Shown here piece by piece: positions 16,366-24,895 of a stretch of DNA of 35,063 nucleotides; within the stretch, counting starts at the first letter, position 1; each line of letters begins with the position of its first letter. This DNA is from Oscillospiraceae bacterium. GTDB taxonomy: Bacteria; Bacillota; Clostridia; Oscillospirales; Ruminococcaceae. The notes under the pieces were generated by a model. It had not been told where the DNA came from. It saw only the letters and a program-made list of their open reading frames with translations, and ran no database searches. The stretch is taken from the NCBI GenBank assembly GCA_017473015.1, contig JAFUNP010000008.1, positions 1 through 35,063 on the forward strand, in the 5' to 3' direction. Both the position numbers and the translations under genes were made by a program.

Positions 16366-17109
16366 TTATAATTCAGGTTTTCTGTTTGTTATTCTGTTTT
16401 TCATCCGGCAGGTTCTGTCATTGCAGTTGCGGCACTGCAGACGGCTGTTTGCACCCTGATAAAAACGCTGTGGGTAACGGGCGTAAATTATTTCCCAATG
16501 CACCAGTACCACACAGGACATAAGGAACAGGCTGATAGCGTAAAAGTTGTCAATAAATACCATAGGTGTAAACATCATAAAATGGCCCCAGTCATATATG
16601 CGGCAGTTTACACAGCATTTATTTTTCATAATATGTGACTGGAAAGGACAGTAAAAAAGTATGCAGATATAGTCGCACAGAAAGAAAAATACCGTCAGCA
16701 TCATCAGGTCTGCCACCACCAGAATATCCAGTGCATACAGCAGCCCTACCACACTGTTCCCCAACAGCCACACCAGCATGACCTGCCAGGCTTTTACATT
16801 CTGGTCCTGCACATATTCCAGCAGCTCCAGACGGGAGTAATTGTCCACCGGCACATACTCCTCCTCCCTGTTTTTCAGCAGGGCCATGGTAAAAGGCTTT
16901 GTGGGAAAAAGATGAGTCAGCATCATGGCCATAAACCCGAACCACAGCAGATGCATAATATTGACACCCATGTACAGCGGCCGTACCAGCAGCTCTGTTA
17001 TCATCTCCTTGTCTATGATATACATACCCAGCACAACAACAAATACTGCTATGCGTATGGCCAGCTTAAACATATATATTCTCATCATTTTTGTAGACTG
17101 GGTTTTCAT
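16366..17109 (-). CDS. Unknown membrane protein with cysteine clusters
   Basis: A protein of 247 residues not assigned to a known family. Hydrophobic stretches lie at about residues 14-32, 47-64, 109-127, 130-153 and 180-205. Cysteines are grouped: Cys154, Cys165-166 and Cys169 (KCCVNCRIYDWGHF) after the fourth segment, and Cys226, Cys229 and Cys234 (QCRNCNDRTC) in the basic tail. The spacing suggests metal or Fe-S binding, on the same side of the membrane if an even number of segments separates the clusters. I start at the ATG at 17109 behind GAGGAAA; a frame extension adds 15 residues. It ends in the bidirectional tRNA terminator. Confidence 0.75.
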   Translation of the reverse strand: MKTQSTKMMRIYMFKLAIRIAVFVVVLGMYIIDKEMITELLVRPLYMGVNIMHLLWFGFMAMMLTHLFPTKPFTMALLKNREEEYVPVDNYSRLELLEYVQDQNVKAWQVMLVWLLGNSVVGLLYALDILVVADLMMLTVFFFLCDYICILFYCPFQSHIMKNKCCVNCRIYDWGHFMMFTPMVFIDNFYAISLFLMSCVVLVHWEIIYARYPQRFYQGANSRLQCRNCNDRTCRMKNRITNRKPEL

Positions 17110-17212
17110 GGTTTTCCTCACAAAACATATAAGTATTTCAATATAATACCACACAATCCGTCACAATCGATATGGTTATAAATAGTTTTACAAATATTTT
17201 ACACATAAACAA

Positions 17213-17433
17213 CAAAAAGACCTGCATCATGCGCAATGTCATTAAGTTAAGGAATTTGTATGGAATTCAGCTTAATAAAATAAATTAAAATGTCATTCTG
17301 AGCGTAGCGACGCGTGCCCTTTAGGGTAAGAATCTCATCGTCGATATTAGTTGAGATTCTTCGTCACTTTGTTCCTCAGAATGACATGTTTTTTGTTATC
17401 TTAATGACATTGGCATAATACAAGTCTTTTTTA
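17213..17433. repeat. Nested palindromic repeat element inside a terminator
   Basis: About 220 bases. Outer arms (17214-17245 and 17401-17432) pair over roughly 32 bases: AAAAAGAC..TG..AT..ATGC plus CAATGTCATTAA against its complement, with mismatches that become G-U pairs only in minus-strand RNA. Inside is a second palindrome with ends ATGTCATTCTGAG (17289-17301) and CTCAGAATGACAT (17376-17388) around AAGAATCTCA / TGAGATTCTT. The inner part resembles the widespread TGTCATTCTGAGCG repeat seen in many bacterial genomes. The outer stem starts like the tRNA terminator at 16315, and it lies directly after the GT2 stop codon, so it probably also ends GT2 transcription. No gene is seen in this interval. 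Confidence 0.8.
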
Positions 17434-17436
17434 TTG

Positions 17437-18453
17437 TCAGTTGAACACAAATATTTTCTGTGCCAGTGAATACACAGCCAGCACCAGTTTTTTGCCCAGT
17501 GGAGATGTAAACTGTGAGCCCCATCCCATAAAGTTACTGCTTACTTTTTTATATGCAGCAGGGTTTTTCTCTTTAAAATATTTCCACAGCTCATCTTTTT
17601 TTGCCAGATTTTCTGCTGTGCCTGATTTGATACACAGTACAGAAGAAACGGCACACAGCATTGTGAGATATTTCAGCATATAGCGACGACATTTTTCATC
17701 TTCCACTGCCATTACATCACAGTCTATCATCATGCGGTTTACTCTCAGCTGCTGGTCAATACGGGATATCATAACCTTTTCATTTACTGACTGGTCATCA
17801 CGGCCAATGAAATAACGGTAAAGGTCCGCGTTCATATAGTACAGTGTCTTTACATAAGGCAGCGGCAGGTATACAAACAGGTTGTCCACATAGAAAGTAT
17901 GCTTCGGCAGCTGCAGGCCACAATCGCGCAGCAGCTGTGTGCGGTAGATAACGCTGTGCATCAGTATGTTCTGATGCGGCTGGAATTTTTTTGTCTGTGC
18001 CCAGGTAAATACAGTATCCTGAGGCATAACATTTGTGTAGCGGATAGGTGTGGCCTTGTTTTCGCTTGGTTTGTCATAAACATAGTTTGTGATAAACATA
18101 TCCACTGTGTTGCCCTCTGCCACAAGAGTTTTCAGCCTGTCAGCCACTTTCACAAGCACTTCACTGTCAAACCAGTCGTCACTGTCCAGCACTTTGAAAT
18201 ACAGGCCTGTGGCGTTGGCAAGGCCGGTGTTCACCGCCTGACCATGGCCACCATTTTCCTGGTGTACACATTTTACTATACCCGGATATTTTGCTTCATA
18301 TTCTTTGCCGATTTCCAGAGTGTTGTCCTTCCGGGAGCCGTCATCAACCACAATTATTTCCACATCATCACCCAGCACCAGTGCAGATTCTATGGCGTGG
18401 GCCATATATGCAGCTGAGTTGTAGCAAGGAATTGCCACAGATAATAACTTCAT
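17437..18453 (-). CDS. Glycosyltransferase family 2
   Basis: A 338-residue GT-A enzyme. The N-terminus is LLSVAIPCYNSAAYM, then EIIVVDDGSRKDNT, GGHGQAVNTGLANA and the metal motif LDSDDWF. There is no membrane anchor; the C-terminal 120 residues are unlike other GT2 types I recognise. It should add a sugar to a cell-surface acceptor but no partner gene is adjacent. The ATG at 18453 stands 8 bases behind AGAGGT; another ATG two codons upstream is too close to that site. Its terminator contains the palindromic repeat described at 17213-17433. Confidence 0.9.
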   Translation of the reverse strand: MKLLSVAIPCYNSAAYMAHAIESALVLGDDVEIIVVDDGSRKDNTLEIGKEYEAKYPGIVKCVHQENGGHGQAVNTGLANATGLYFKVLDSDDWFDSEVLVKVADRLKTLVAEGNTVDMFITNYVYDKPSENKATPIRYTNVMPQDTVFTWAQTKKFQPHQNILMHSVIYRTQLLRDCGLQLPKHTFYVDNLFVYLPLPYVKTLYYMNADLYRYFIGRDDQSVNEKVMISRIDQQLRVNRMMIDCDVMAVEDEKCRRYMLKYLTMLCAVSSVLCIKSGTAENLAKKDELWKYFKEKNPAAYKKVSSNFMGWGSQFTSPLGKKLVLAVYSLAQKIFVFN

Positions 18454-18565
18454 TATCATATACCTCTATGAATTTTATTTGCTACAGTATATTACCATTT
18501 TTCTGGTAGTTTTGTACTGTGTTTTACCAATTTTTACATAAATTTTAACTTTTTCTTAAACTTTA

Positions 18566-19150
18566 TCAGAAAAAGCTGGTTACAAAAATTTCTATTCCGA
18601 TAAAAATCAGAATCACACCGCCCAGGATGCCGGCTTTGCCTGCCAGTTTTGTGCCGGCTTTTTTGCCGATGGCAATACCGCCCAGACAGATAAAGAAAGT
18701 AACGAATGCAATGATTGCGGCGCAAACCACAGCCATCAGCAGATCGTATTCCGCAATTGTAAAGCCAACGGACAGCGCATCGATAGATGTGGCCACTCCC
18801 TGCACCAGCAGTGCACGCATACCTACATCATCGCTTTCTTCTTCCTCATCGCCACCCTTTATACTTTCACGCAGCATGTTGATACCAATATAGCACAGCA
18901 GAATAAGGGCTATCCATGGGATAAGTTTTTCAAAAGACTGAAAATACTGCACCACTGTGTGTACGCAGACCCAGCCTATCATAGGCATGGCAGCCTGAAA
19001 AAGTGCGAAAACACCGGCCATAAGAGTCATACGGCCTGTTTTCATTTCTGGTTCATTGAGACCGTTTGCAAGTGATACTGAAAAAGCGTCCATAGCCAGG
19101 CCTACCCCCAGCATAACGCTGTTAAACAAAAAAACAAAATTCCATTCCAT
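18566..19150 (-). CDS. mntP: Manganese efflux pump MntP
   Basis: A 194-residue membrane protein with six predicted segments and the two conserved half-repeats, GLAMDAFSVSLANG (about residues 18-31) and ATSIDALSVGF (about 120-130). The acidic residues in these are needed for Mn(II) export in E. coli MntP. An acidic loop GGDEEEESDD separates the halves. A yybP-ykoY (Mn2+) riboswitch and terminator stand directly upstream, so expression should rise with cell manganese. TGGAGG lies 8 bases before the ATG. It is a single-gene unit. Confidence 0.96.
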   Translation of the reverse strand: MEWNFVFLFNSVMLGVGLAMDAFSVSLANGLNEPEMKTGRMTLMAGVFALFQAAMPMIGWVCVHTVVQYFQSFEKLIPWIALILLCYIGINMLRESIKGGDEEEESDDVGMRALLVQGVATSIDALSVGFTIAEYDLLMAVVCAAIIAFVTFFICLGGIAIGKKAGTKLAGKAGILGGVILIFIGIEIFVTSFF

Positions 19151-19171
19151 AGGGATACCTCCATATATTCA

Positions 19172-19343
19172 TAAAAAAACGGGTATGTACGCCATACCCG
19201 GTAAACTTTTCTATAAAAAGGCAGACCAATGCATAGCTGTACAGTTACACATAAGTCTTGCAATTTAAAACAAGCCAGGTTTTGCAAAAAACCAGTATGT
19301 TGACTTGCTACGCGGTGCGCTTGCTACTCCCTTACGATTTGTC
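19172..19343 (-). promoter_or_regulatory. yybP-ykoY manganese riboswitch with terminator
   Basis: Minus-strand leader between a TTGACT-N17-TATAAT promoter and mntP. Near its 5' end it has AGGGAGTAGC (the conserved G-rich metal-site loop), then GCGTAGCAAGTCAACATACT, and a later CCTGGCTTG arm. It ends in a terminator CGGGTATG / CATACCCG followed by seven T (19172-19203). This is the layout of yybP-ykoY elements, which bind Mn2+ and open the terminator. The pairing with mntP is the textbook arrangement. Confidence 0.9.
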
Positions 19344-19349
19344 CAAAAT

Positions 19350-19378
19350 ATTATACACTTTAATAATCCGTCAGTCAA
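19350..19378 (-). promoter_or_regulatory. Promoter of the mntP riboswitch unit
   Basis: On the minus strand TTGACT, exactly 17 bases, TATAAT. It sets the riboswitch 5' end near 19343. Confidence 0.85.
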
Positions 19379-19451
19379 TATTTATTTACCGGTTTTTTTA
19401 TGGTATTTTGCATAAAAAGTTCTTTTCATTATTTATTCTTATTTTGATAAC

Positions 19452-19460
19452 TGGTATGAT
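19452..19460 (+). promoter_or_regulatory. Possible extended -10 promoter of the MBL gene
   Basis: TGGTATGAT (TG-N-TATGAT) 40 bases before the ATG of the gene at 19500; the -35 is poor. Confidence 0.45.
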
Positions 19461-19499
19461 ATACTTAAAACAGAAAATAAAAACGCGGAGGCGATAAAA

Positions 19500-20276
19500 A
19501 TGGCATATACCGTAAAACACATAAATGAAAAACTGATACAGATACGGGACGAATTCAAAGACACAATCTATATTGTAAAAGGTAAAAGCAGAAGCATCCT
19601 GTGGGACCTGGGCATGGATAAAGAAGCGCTGAAGCCACTGGCCGACAGCCTGTGCGATACAGAGTATGATGTTGTGTGCAGTCACGGTCACCTGGACCAT
19701 GTGGGGCGCAGCGGTGAATTTGACCACATATACATGAGTCTGGAGGATATGCCGGTATACAATGACAATCCACCCGGTCTGTGTTATATTGACCGGGATA
19801 AAATAAAGGATATGCCGGTGCAGTTCGACCTGGGTGACAGAGTGGTGGATATTATTCCATGCGCCGGCCACACACCGGGCAGCGTGCTGCTGCTGGACAA
19901 AGAAAACCGCTTTGTGCTGACGGGAGATGCCATAGGCAGCGGCTGCGGATGCTGGATGCAGGTAAGCTATGCCCTGAATATGACTGAATACCGCCACAGC
20001 CTGCTGGAGTGTATAGAAGTACTGAAAAGCCACGGCGTAAACGATGAGTGGAATTTTTACGGCGGTCATGCAGACCAGGAATATATGTCCCGCACCGGCA
20101 GCTACAACAGGCTGGATATACATCTGATGGAAGATATGGCACGGCTGTGTGCTCTGCTGCTGGAAGGCAAGGTTCCTTATGAACCATCACAGGCAAAGGA
20201 ATTCCCGGTGGGCAAGCCGTATTTTGCAATGCATAAAAAAGCCGAAATGGTATTTGCACTGGAAAATATGAAATAA
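19500..20276 (+). CDS. MBL fold metallo-hydrolase
   Basis: A 258-residue metallo-beta-lactamase-fold hydrolase. The metal motif CSHGHLDHVG has HxHxDH at residues 62-67. The third histidine is in CAGHTPGSV, and LTGDAIGSGCG carries the bridging Asp. The last His is probably in YGGHADQEYM. It belongs to the broad glyoxalase-II-like group; the substrate cannot be deduced. It runs alone, with GGAGG before the ATG and a terminator shared with the convergent kinase gene. Confidence 0.92.
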   Translation: MAYTVKHINEKLIQIRDEFKDTIYIVKGKSRSILWDLGMDKEALKPLADSLCDTEYDVVCSHGHLDHVGRSGEFDHIYMSLEDMPVYNDNPPGLCYIDRDKIKDMPVQFDLGDRVVDIIPCAGHTPGSVLLLDKENRFVLTGDAIGSGCGCWMQVSYALNMTEYRHSLLECIEVLKSHGVNDEWNFYGGHADQEYMSRTGSYNRLDIHLMEDMARLCALLLEGKVPYEPSQAKEFPVGKPYFAMHKKAEMVFALENMK

Positions 20277-20282
20277 AGCGAT

Positions 20283-20316
20283 AAAACAGGGCGGACAATG
20301 TCCACCCTGTTTTTAT
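20283..20316. terminator. Bidirectional terminator
   Basis: AAAACAGGGCGGAC, AATG loop, TCCACCCTGTTTTT between two convergent genes. Confidence 0.85.
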
Positions 20317-20323
20317 TGTGTTT

Positions 20324-21136
20324 TTACAGTATATCCAGATATTTTTCCATCTGTACGCCGCGGAGGGCATCGGTGTCTTCAAGACTGTAAATTATCAGCT
20401 GTCTTACTGTATCCATAGCTTTCTGTACAGCAGAGGAAAAGGTGGTACCGTTCAGTATTTCTGCCATAAACAGCGCACTGAAAACATCACCTGTGCCGCC
20501 TACTTTCTTATCCACAAAATTATAGGGCAGCAGGAATTTCAGCCCTGCATCACTGTCGTAACAGGCACAGCACCACTGGCCTTCTGACAGGCAGCTGGTC
20601 AGCACCACATTGCCGCTGCCAAGCTGTGACATATCGTTCAGAGTATCAAAAAACATCTGTGCCGGCACATCTTCCACTGAATAATCCCTGCCGGTAAGGA
20701 AAGCTGCTTCGGTATAGCTTGGGGTGGTATAATCTGCCAGAGTGAGAATTCCTTTGTGGAAAGAGGCAATTTCTTCGTTCATGCCGTAATAAAGATGGCC
20801 GTCTTCGCCCATAATAGGGTCGTGGAAAATCAGCACACCCTTTTCTTTCTGTTTTCTGCACCAGTCCAGAATGGCAGCAGACTGACCTTTTTCAGTCACA
20901 TAGCCCACAAACACAGCGTCAAACTCAAAACCCATTTCATCCCAGGCGGCCAGTGATTTTTCCACATAGTCACCTGTGGAAACCTGTGCCACTTTTCTGT
21001 AGCCGAAAGTGTTGGAAACCATGGCTGTAGGCAATACTGAAACCTGGTGGCCTTTGGCGGTCAGCACCGGCGCCATGGCGGTCAGCGCCACACGGCATGC
21101 GGAAACCATATCACCGATAAGTAATACTCTGCTCAT
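20324..21136 (-). CDS. Pyridoxal/pyridoxamine kinase-like protein
   Basis: A 270-residue ribokinase-fold kinase of the PdxK/PdxY type, which phosphorylates B6 vitamers with ATP. VLLIGDMVSACRVALTAM is the N-terminal substrate segment, FHDPIMGEDGHLYYGM the region after the central sheet, and VGGTGDVFSALF the anion-hole motif with the catalytic Asp. The N-terminal segment differs from the usual DLSGFGRCSL form, but this variant is common in Clostridia. AAGGAG precedes the ATG. It is monocistronic and convergent with the MBL gene. Confidence 0.9.
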   Translation of the reverse strand: MSRVLLIGDMVSACRVALTAMAPVLTAKGHQVSVLPTAMVSNTFGYRKVAQVSTGDYVEKSLAAWDEMGFEFDAVFVGYVTEKGQSAAILDWCRKQKEKGVLIFHDPIMGEDGHLYYGMNEEIASFHKGILTLADYTTPSYTEAAFLTGRDYSVEDVPAQMFFDTLNDMSQLGSGNVVLTSCLSEGQWCCACYDSDAGLKFLLPYNFVDKKVGGTGDVFSALFMAEILNGTTFSSAVQKAMDTVRQLIIYSLEDTDALRGVQMEKYLDIL

Positions 21137-21254
21137 ACTATCTCCTTTTATAAAATAAATATTCTTATTTATATTTTATAATAACTGCGACAATTATCAA
21201 GTAAAAATTATATATTGATAAAATCACATCGACCTGTTCAAGTGGTATTTATTG

Positions 21255-21283
21255 TTGACTTTTAACAAAAAATATTATATTCT
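21255..21283 (+). promoter_or_regulatory. Promoter of the ileS T-box unit
   Basis: TTGACT, 17 bases, TATTCT, ending about 17 bases before the first paired bases of the T-box leader. Confidence 0.6.
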
Positions 21284-21299
21284 TAATAAGTACAATCAT

Positions 21300-21548
21300 T
21301 TTAAAGGCGATGACAAAGACAGTAACTTTTCCAGAGGGAAAATAGCAGCGAGCACGGAGCGGTGAAAGCCGTGCATGAGTACCGGAAAAGTGAATATCAC
21401 TTTCGAGCTGTGGGCTGAACGGCAACTATTAAGCCTCTCCGGTATTTCCCCGTTAAAAGAAAGACATATTATCTGTATGTTGTAATAGGTGGTTAAACAA
21501 TGGTATAAGTATACCCTTGTCCTGTTATGCAGGATGAGGGTTTTTGTT
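21300..21548 (+). promoter_or_regulatory. T-box leader (tRNA-Ile sensing) with terminator
   Basis: Stem I runs from about 21306 and contains GATGACAAAGACAGTAAC, CGGTGAAAGCCGTGC and the specifier-loop segment GTGAATATCACTTT. The specifier codon is ATC at 21396-21398, reading isoleucine, which fits the downstream ileS. The T-box core is AATAGGTGGTTAAACA (about 21484-21499), with TGGT to pair with the uncharged tRNA end. The terminator is ACCCTTGTCCTG / GCAGGATGAGGGT plus a long T run (21513-21548). Uncharged tRNA-Ile should favour read-through into ileS. The second half of the T-box core departs from the common ACCGCG form. Confidence 0.93.
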
Positions 21549-21588
21549 TTTTTATCTATGCAGCAAAACTATGAAGGAGGAAACAACA

Positions 21589-24500
21589 ATGTACAAAAAA
21601 GTGCCAACCGACCTCAATTTTGTGGCAAGAGAAAAAGAGGTTGAACAGTTCTGGAAAGACAATGGCATATTTGAAAAGTCCATGGAACGGACAAAACAGG
21701 GCCCTACTTACACATTCTATGACGGCCCTCCTACAGCCAACGGCAAACCACATATCGGCCATGTTCTCACACGCGTTATCAAGGATATGATTCCAAGATA
21801 CCACACAATGAAAGGTGAATTTGTGCCAAGAAAAGCCGGCTGGGATACACACGGTCTGCCAGTTGAACTGGAAGTGGAAAAGACTATCGGTATCAACGGC
21901 AAAGAACAGATTGAGGCATACGGTCTGGAACCATTTATCAAACTGTGTAAAGAAAGCGTTTGGAAATACAAAGGCATGTGGGAAGATTTTTCCGGCACAG
22001 TAGGTTTCTGGGCTGATATGGAAAAACCTTATGTAACTTATGAAAACGACTTTATCGAAAGTGAATGGTGGGCTCTGAAAGAAATCTGGAACAAAGGCCT
22101 GCTGTACAAAGGCTTTAAAATCGTTCCTTACTGCCCACGCTGCGGCACACCTCTGTCCAGCCATGAAGTGGCACAGGGATACAAAGATGTAAAAGAACGC
22201 TCTGCTATTGCAAAATTCAAGGTAAAAGGTGAAGACGCATCCATCCTGGCATGGACAACTACACCATGGACACTGCCATCCAACGTGGCCCTGTGTGTAA
22301 ACCCTAAAGAAGAATATGTAAAGGTAAAAACAGAAGAAGGTGAAGTATTCTATCTGGCACATGCTCTGTGCAACGCTGTACTGGGTGAAGGCAAATACGA
22401 AGTGCTGGAAACTTATGTAGGTACAGACCTGGAATACAAAGAATACGAGCCACTGTGGAACTTTATCGCTCCAAAGGAAAAATGCTGGTATGTGACATGT
22501 GCTGACTATGTTACACTGTCAGACGGTACAGGTGTAGTTCATATCGCACCTGCGTTCGGTGAAGACGACGCCCAGGTAGGCCGCCGCTATGGTCTGCCGC
22601 TGGTACAGCTGGTTGACCAGAAGGGTGAAATGACAAAAGAAACCCCATGGGCAGGTATGTTTGTAAAAAATGCTGACCCTGAAATTCTGAAAGACCTGAG
22701 AGAATCCGGCAAACTGTTCTCCGCACCAAAATTTGAACACAGCTACCCACACTGCTGGCGCTGTGACACACCACTGCTGTACTACGCAAGAGACTCCTGG
22801 TTCATCAAAATGACTGATGTTAAGGAAGACCTTATCAGAAACAACAACACAATCAACTGGATTCCACAGTCCATCGGCAAAGGCCGTTTCGGTGACTGGC
22901 TGGAAAATGTACAGGACTGGGGTATCTCCCGTAACAGATACTGGGGCACACCGCTGAACATCTGGGAATGTGAATGCGGTCACAAACACTCCATCGGCAG
23001 CATTGCTGAGCTGAAGGAAATGAGTCCTAACTGCCCTGAAAACATCGAACTGCACCGTCCATACATCGACGAAGTGACCATCACCTGTCCTGAATGCGGC
23101 AAGCAGATGAAACGCGTACCGGAAGTTATCGACTGCTGGTTTGACTCCGGCTCCATGCCATTTGCACAGCACCACTACCCATTTGAAAACCAGGACCTGT
23201 TCGAAAGCCAGTTCCCTGCACAGTTCATTTCCGAAGCAGTTGACCAGACACGCGGCTGGTTCTACTCACTGCTGGCCATCAGCACACTGCTGTTCAACAA
23301 GGCTCCGTTTGAAAATGTAATCGTTCTGGGGCATGTACAGGATGCCAACGGTCAGAAAATGTCCAAATCAAAGGGCAACGCAGTAGACCCATTTGATGCA
23401 CTGGAAACATTCGGCGCAGATGCTATCCGCTGGTACTTCTATGCAAACAGCGCACCATGGCTGCCAAACCGCTTCCATGACAAAGCTGTTGTGGAATACC
23501 AGAGAAAATTCCTGGGTACACTGTGGAATGTATATGCATTCTTTGTACTGTATGCAGACATTGATAAATTTGACCACACAAAATACACTCTGGAATATGA
23601 CAAACTGCCTGTAATGGACAGATGGATTCTCTCCAGAATGAACAGTATGATTAAAGAAGTGGACAACTTCCTGGCAAACTACCAGATTCCGGAAGCCAGC
23701 AGAGTTCTGCAGGAATTTGTAGACGATATGTCCAACTGGTATGTTCGCCGCACAAGAGAACGCTTCTGGGCAAAAGGCATGGAACAGGACAAAGTGAACG
23801 CTTATATGACACTGCACACTGTTCTGGTTACACTGTCCAAAGCAGCAGCACCTATGATTCCATTTATGACAGAAGCTATCTATCAGAATCTGGTTAGAAC
23901 AAACGACAAAGAAGCACCTGAATCAATTCATCTGTGCTCTTTCCCTGTTTGTGATGAAAGCATGATTGACGCTGAACTGGAAGCAGACATGGCTCTGGTA
24001 CTGGAAGCCTCCACACTGGCCCGTGCAGCAAGAAATGCATCCAACATCAAAAACCGTCAGCCTCTGGCAAAACTGTACATCAAAGCAGACAGACAGCTGA
24101 ACGACTACTATAAAGCTATCCTGGCTGAAGAACTGAATGTGAAAGAAGTGGAAGAAATCTCCGACGCTTCCGGCTACATCAGCTACACATTCAAACCACA
24201 GCTGAAAACACTGGGCCCTAAATACGGCAAACTTATCGGCGAAATCAGAAACGCTCTGATGAGCCTGGACGGCGGCGCTGCAAAAGCACAGCTGGACAAA
24301 GAAGGCTATGTGGCTATCAATGTTTCCACAGGTGAAATCAGACTGGGCGCAGAAGACCTGCTGATTGAAACAAAACAGACAGAAGGCTTTGAATCTGTAT
24401 CTGACAACAACATCATCGTTGCCCTGGATACACATATCACTGCTGAACTGCTGGAAGAAGGCTTCGTAAGAGAAATCATCTCCAAACTGCAGACAATGAG

Positions 24501-24705
24501 AAAAGAAGCAGACTTCAACGTAACAGATACAATAAAAGTATTTGTGACCGAAAGCGAAAAAATTGCTGAAATCGTGAAAAACAACCAGGCAGTTATCGCT
24601 GAAAATGTACTGGCTGAAACAGTAGAGTTTACAGCAGGCGAAGGCTACACAAAACAGTGGGATGTAAACGGTGAAAATGTAACATTCACAGTAGTGAAAG
24701 CTTAA
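21589..24705 (+). CDS. ileS: Isoleucine-tRNA ligase, long (type 2) form
   Basis: A 1038-residue class I synthetase that charges tRNA-Ile. HIGH is at residues 55-58 within DGPPTANGKPHIGHVL and KMSKS at 590-594. The editing domain region includes AWTTTPWTLPSN. Length near 1040 and the TANGKPHIGH form mark the IleS2 branch, shared with eukaryotes; IleS1 is about 930 residues with YANGDIHIGH. IleS2 enzymes are typically poorly inhibited by mupirocin. The start is the ATG at 21589 behind AAGGAGG; an ATG 15 codons earlier overlaps the leader terminator tail. It is controlled by the T-box and followed by its own terminator. Confidence 0.98.
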   Translation: MYKKVPTDLNFVAREKEVEQFWKDNGIFEKSMERTKQGPTYTFYDGPPTANGKPHIGHVLTRVIKDMIPRYHTMKGEFVPRKAGWDTHGLPVELEVEKTIGINGKEQIEAYGLEPFIKLCKESVWKYKGMWEDFSGTVGFWADMEKPYVTYENDFIESEWWALKEIWNKGLLYKGFKIVPYCPRCGTPLSSHEVAQGYKDVKERSAIAKFKVKGEDASILAWTTTPWTLPSNVALCVNPKEEYVKVKTEEGEVFYLAHALCNAVLGEGKYEVLETYVGTDLEYKEYEPLWNFIAPKEKCWYVTCADYVTLSDGTGVVHIAPAFGEDDAQVGRRYGLPLVQLVDQKGEMTKETPWAGMFVKNADPEILKDLRESGKLFSAPKFEHSYPHCWRCDTPLLYYARDSWFIKMTDVKEDLIRNNNTINWIPQSIGKGRFGDWLENVQDWGISRNRYWGTPLNIWECECGHKHSIGSIAELKEMSPNCPENIELHRPYIDEVTITCPECGKQMKRVPEVIDCWFDSGSMPFAQHHYPFENQDLFESQFPAQFISEAVDQTRGWFYSLLAISTLLFNKAPFENVIVLGHVQDANGQKMSKSKGNAVDPFDALETFGADAIRWYFYANSAPWLPNRFHDKAVVEYQRKFLGTLWNVYAFFVLYADIDKFDHTKYTLEYDKLPVMDRWILSRMNSMIKEVDNFLANYQIPEASRVLQEFVDDMSNWYVRRTRERFWAKGMEQDKVNAYMTLHTVLVTLSKAAAPMIPFMTEAIYQNLVRTNDKEAPESIHLCSFPVCDESMIDAELEADMALVLEASTLARAARNASNIKNRQPLAKLYIKADRQLNDYYKAILAEELNVKEVEEISDASGYISYTFKPQLKTLGPKYGKLIGEIRNALMSLDGGAAKAQLDKEGYVAINVSTGEIRLGAEDLLIETKQTEGFESVSDNNIIVALDTHITAELLEEGFVREIISKLQTMRKEADFNVTDTIKVFVTESEKIAEIVKNNQAVIAENVLAETVEFTAGEGYTKQWDVNGENVTFTVVKA

Positions 24706-24733
24706 TAACAGAATAAAGCTGAAATCAGCACAC

Positions 24734-24770
24734 AAAAAAGGTCAGGACAAATGTCCTGACCTTTTTATTA
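24734..24770 (+). terminator. Terminator of ileS
   Basis: AAAAAGGTCAGGAC, AAAT loop, GTCCTGACCTTTTTATTATT. Confidence 0.9.
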
Positions 24771-24847
24771 TTGCAATACTCCGTTTCGTGCTATTGCTTT
24801 AATTATGCTGTACTGGCATAACCGGCGTAAATGATAAAGCCGCATAC

Positions 24848-24878
24848 AAAAAAAACAGCCTGATAATCAGGCTGTTTT
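24848..24878 (-). terminator. Terminator of the DUF401 gene
   Basis: On the minus strand AAAACAGCCTGA, TTA loop, TCAGGCTGTTTTTTTT. Confidence 0.9.
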
Positions 24879-24895
24879 ATATTTTGTAGTGTATA

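Noticed and set aside
16235-17433. tRNA-Arg as an integration site of a mobile element with the repeat at 17213
   Set aside because: No integrase and no direct copy of the tRNA 3' end nearby; the shared sequence is only a terminator stem.
19102-19287. 61-codon minus-strand frame upstream of mntP
   Set aside because: It lies within the manganese riboswitch leader and terminator; the RNA structure explains the sequence.
23923-24735. 270-codon minus-strand open frame opposite ileS
   Set aside because: Phe/Cys-rich shadow of the ileS coding frame with no start context.
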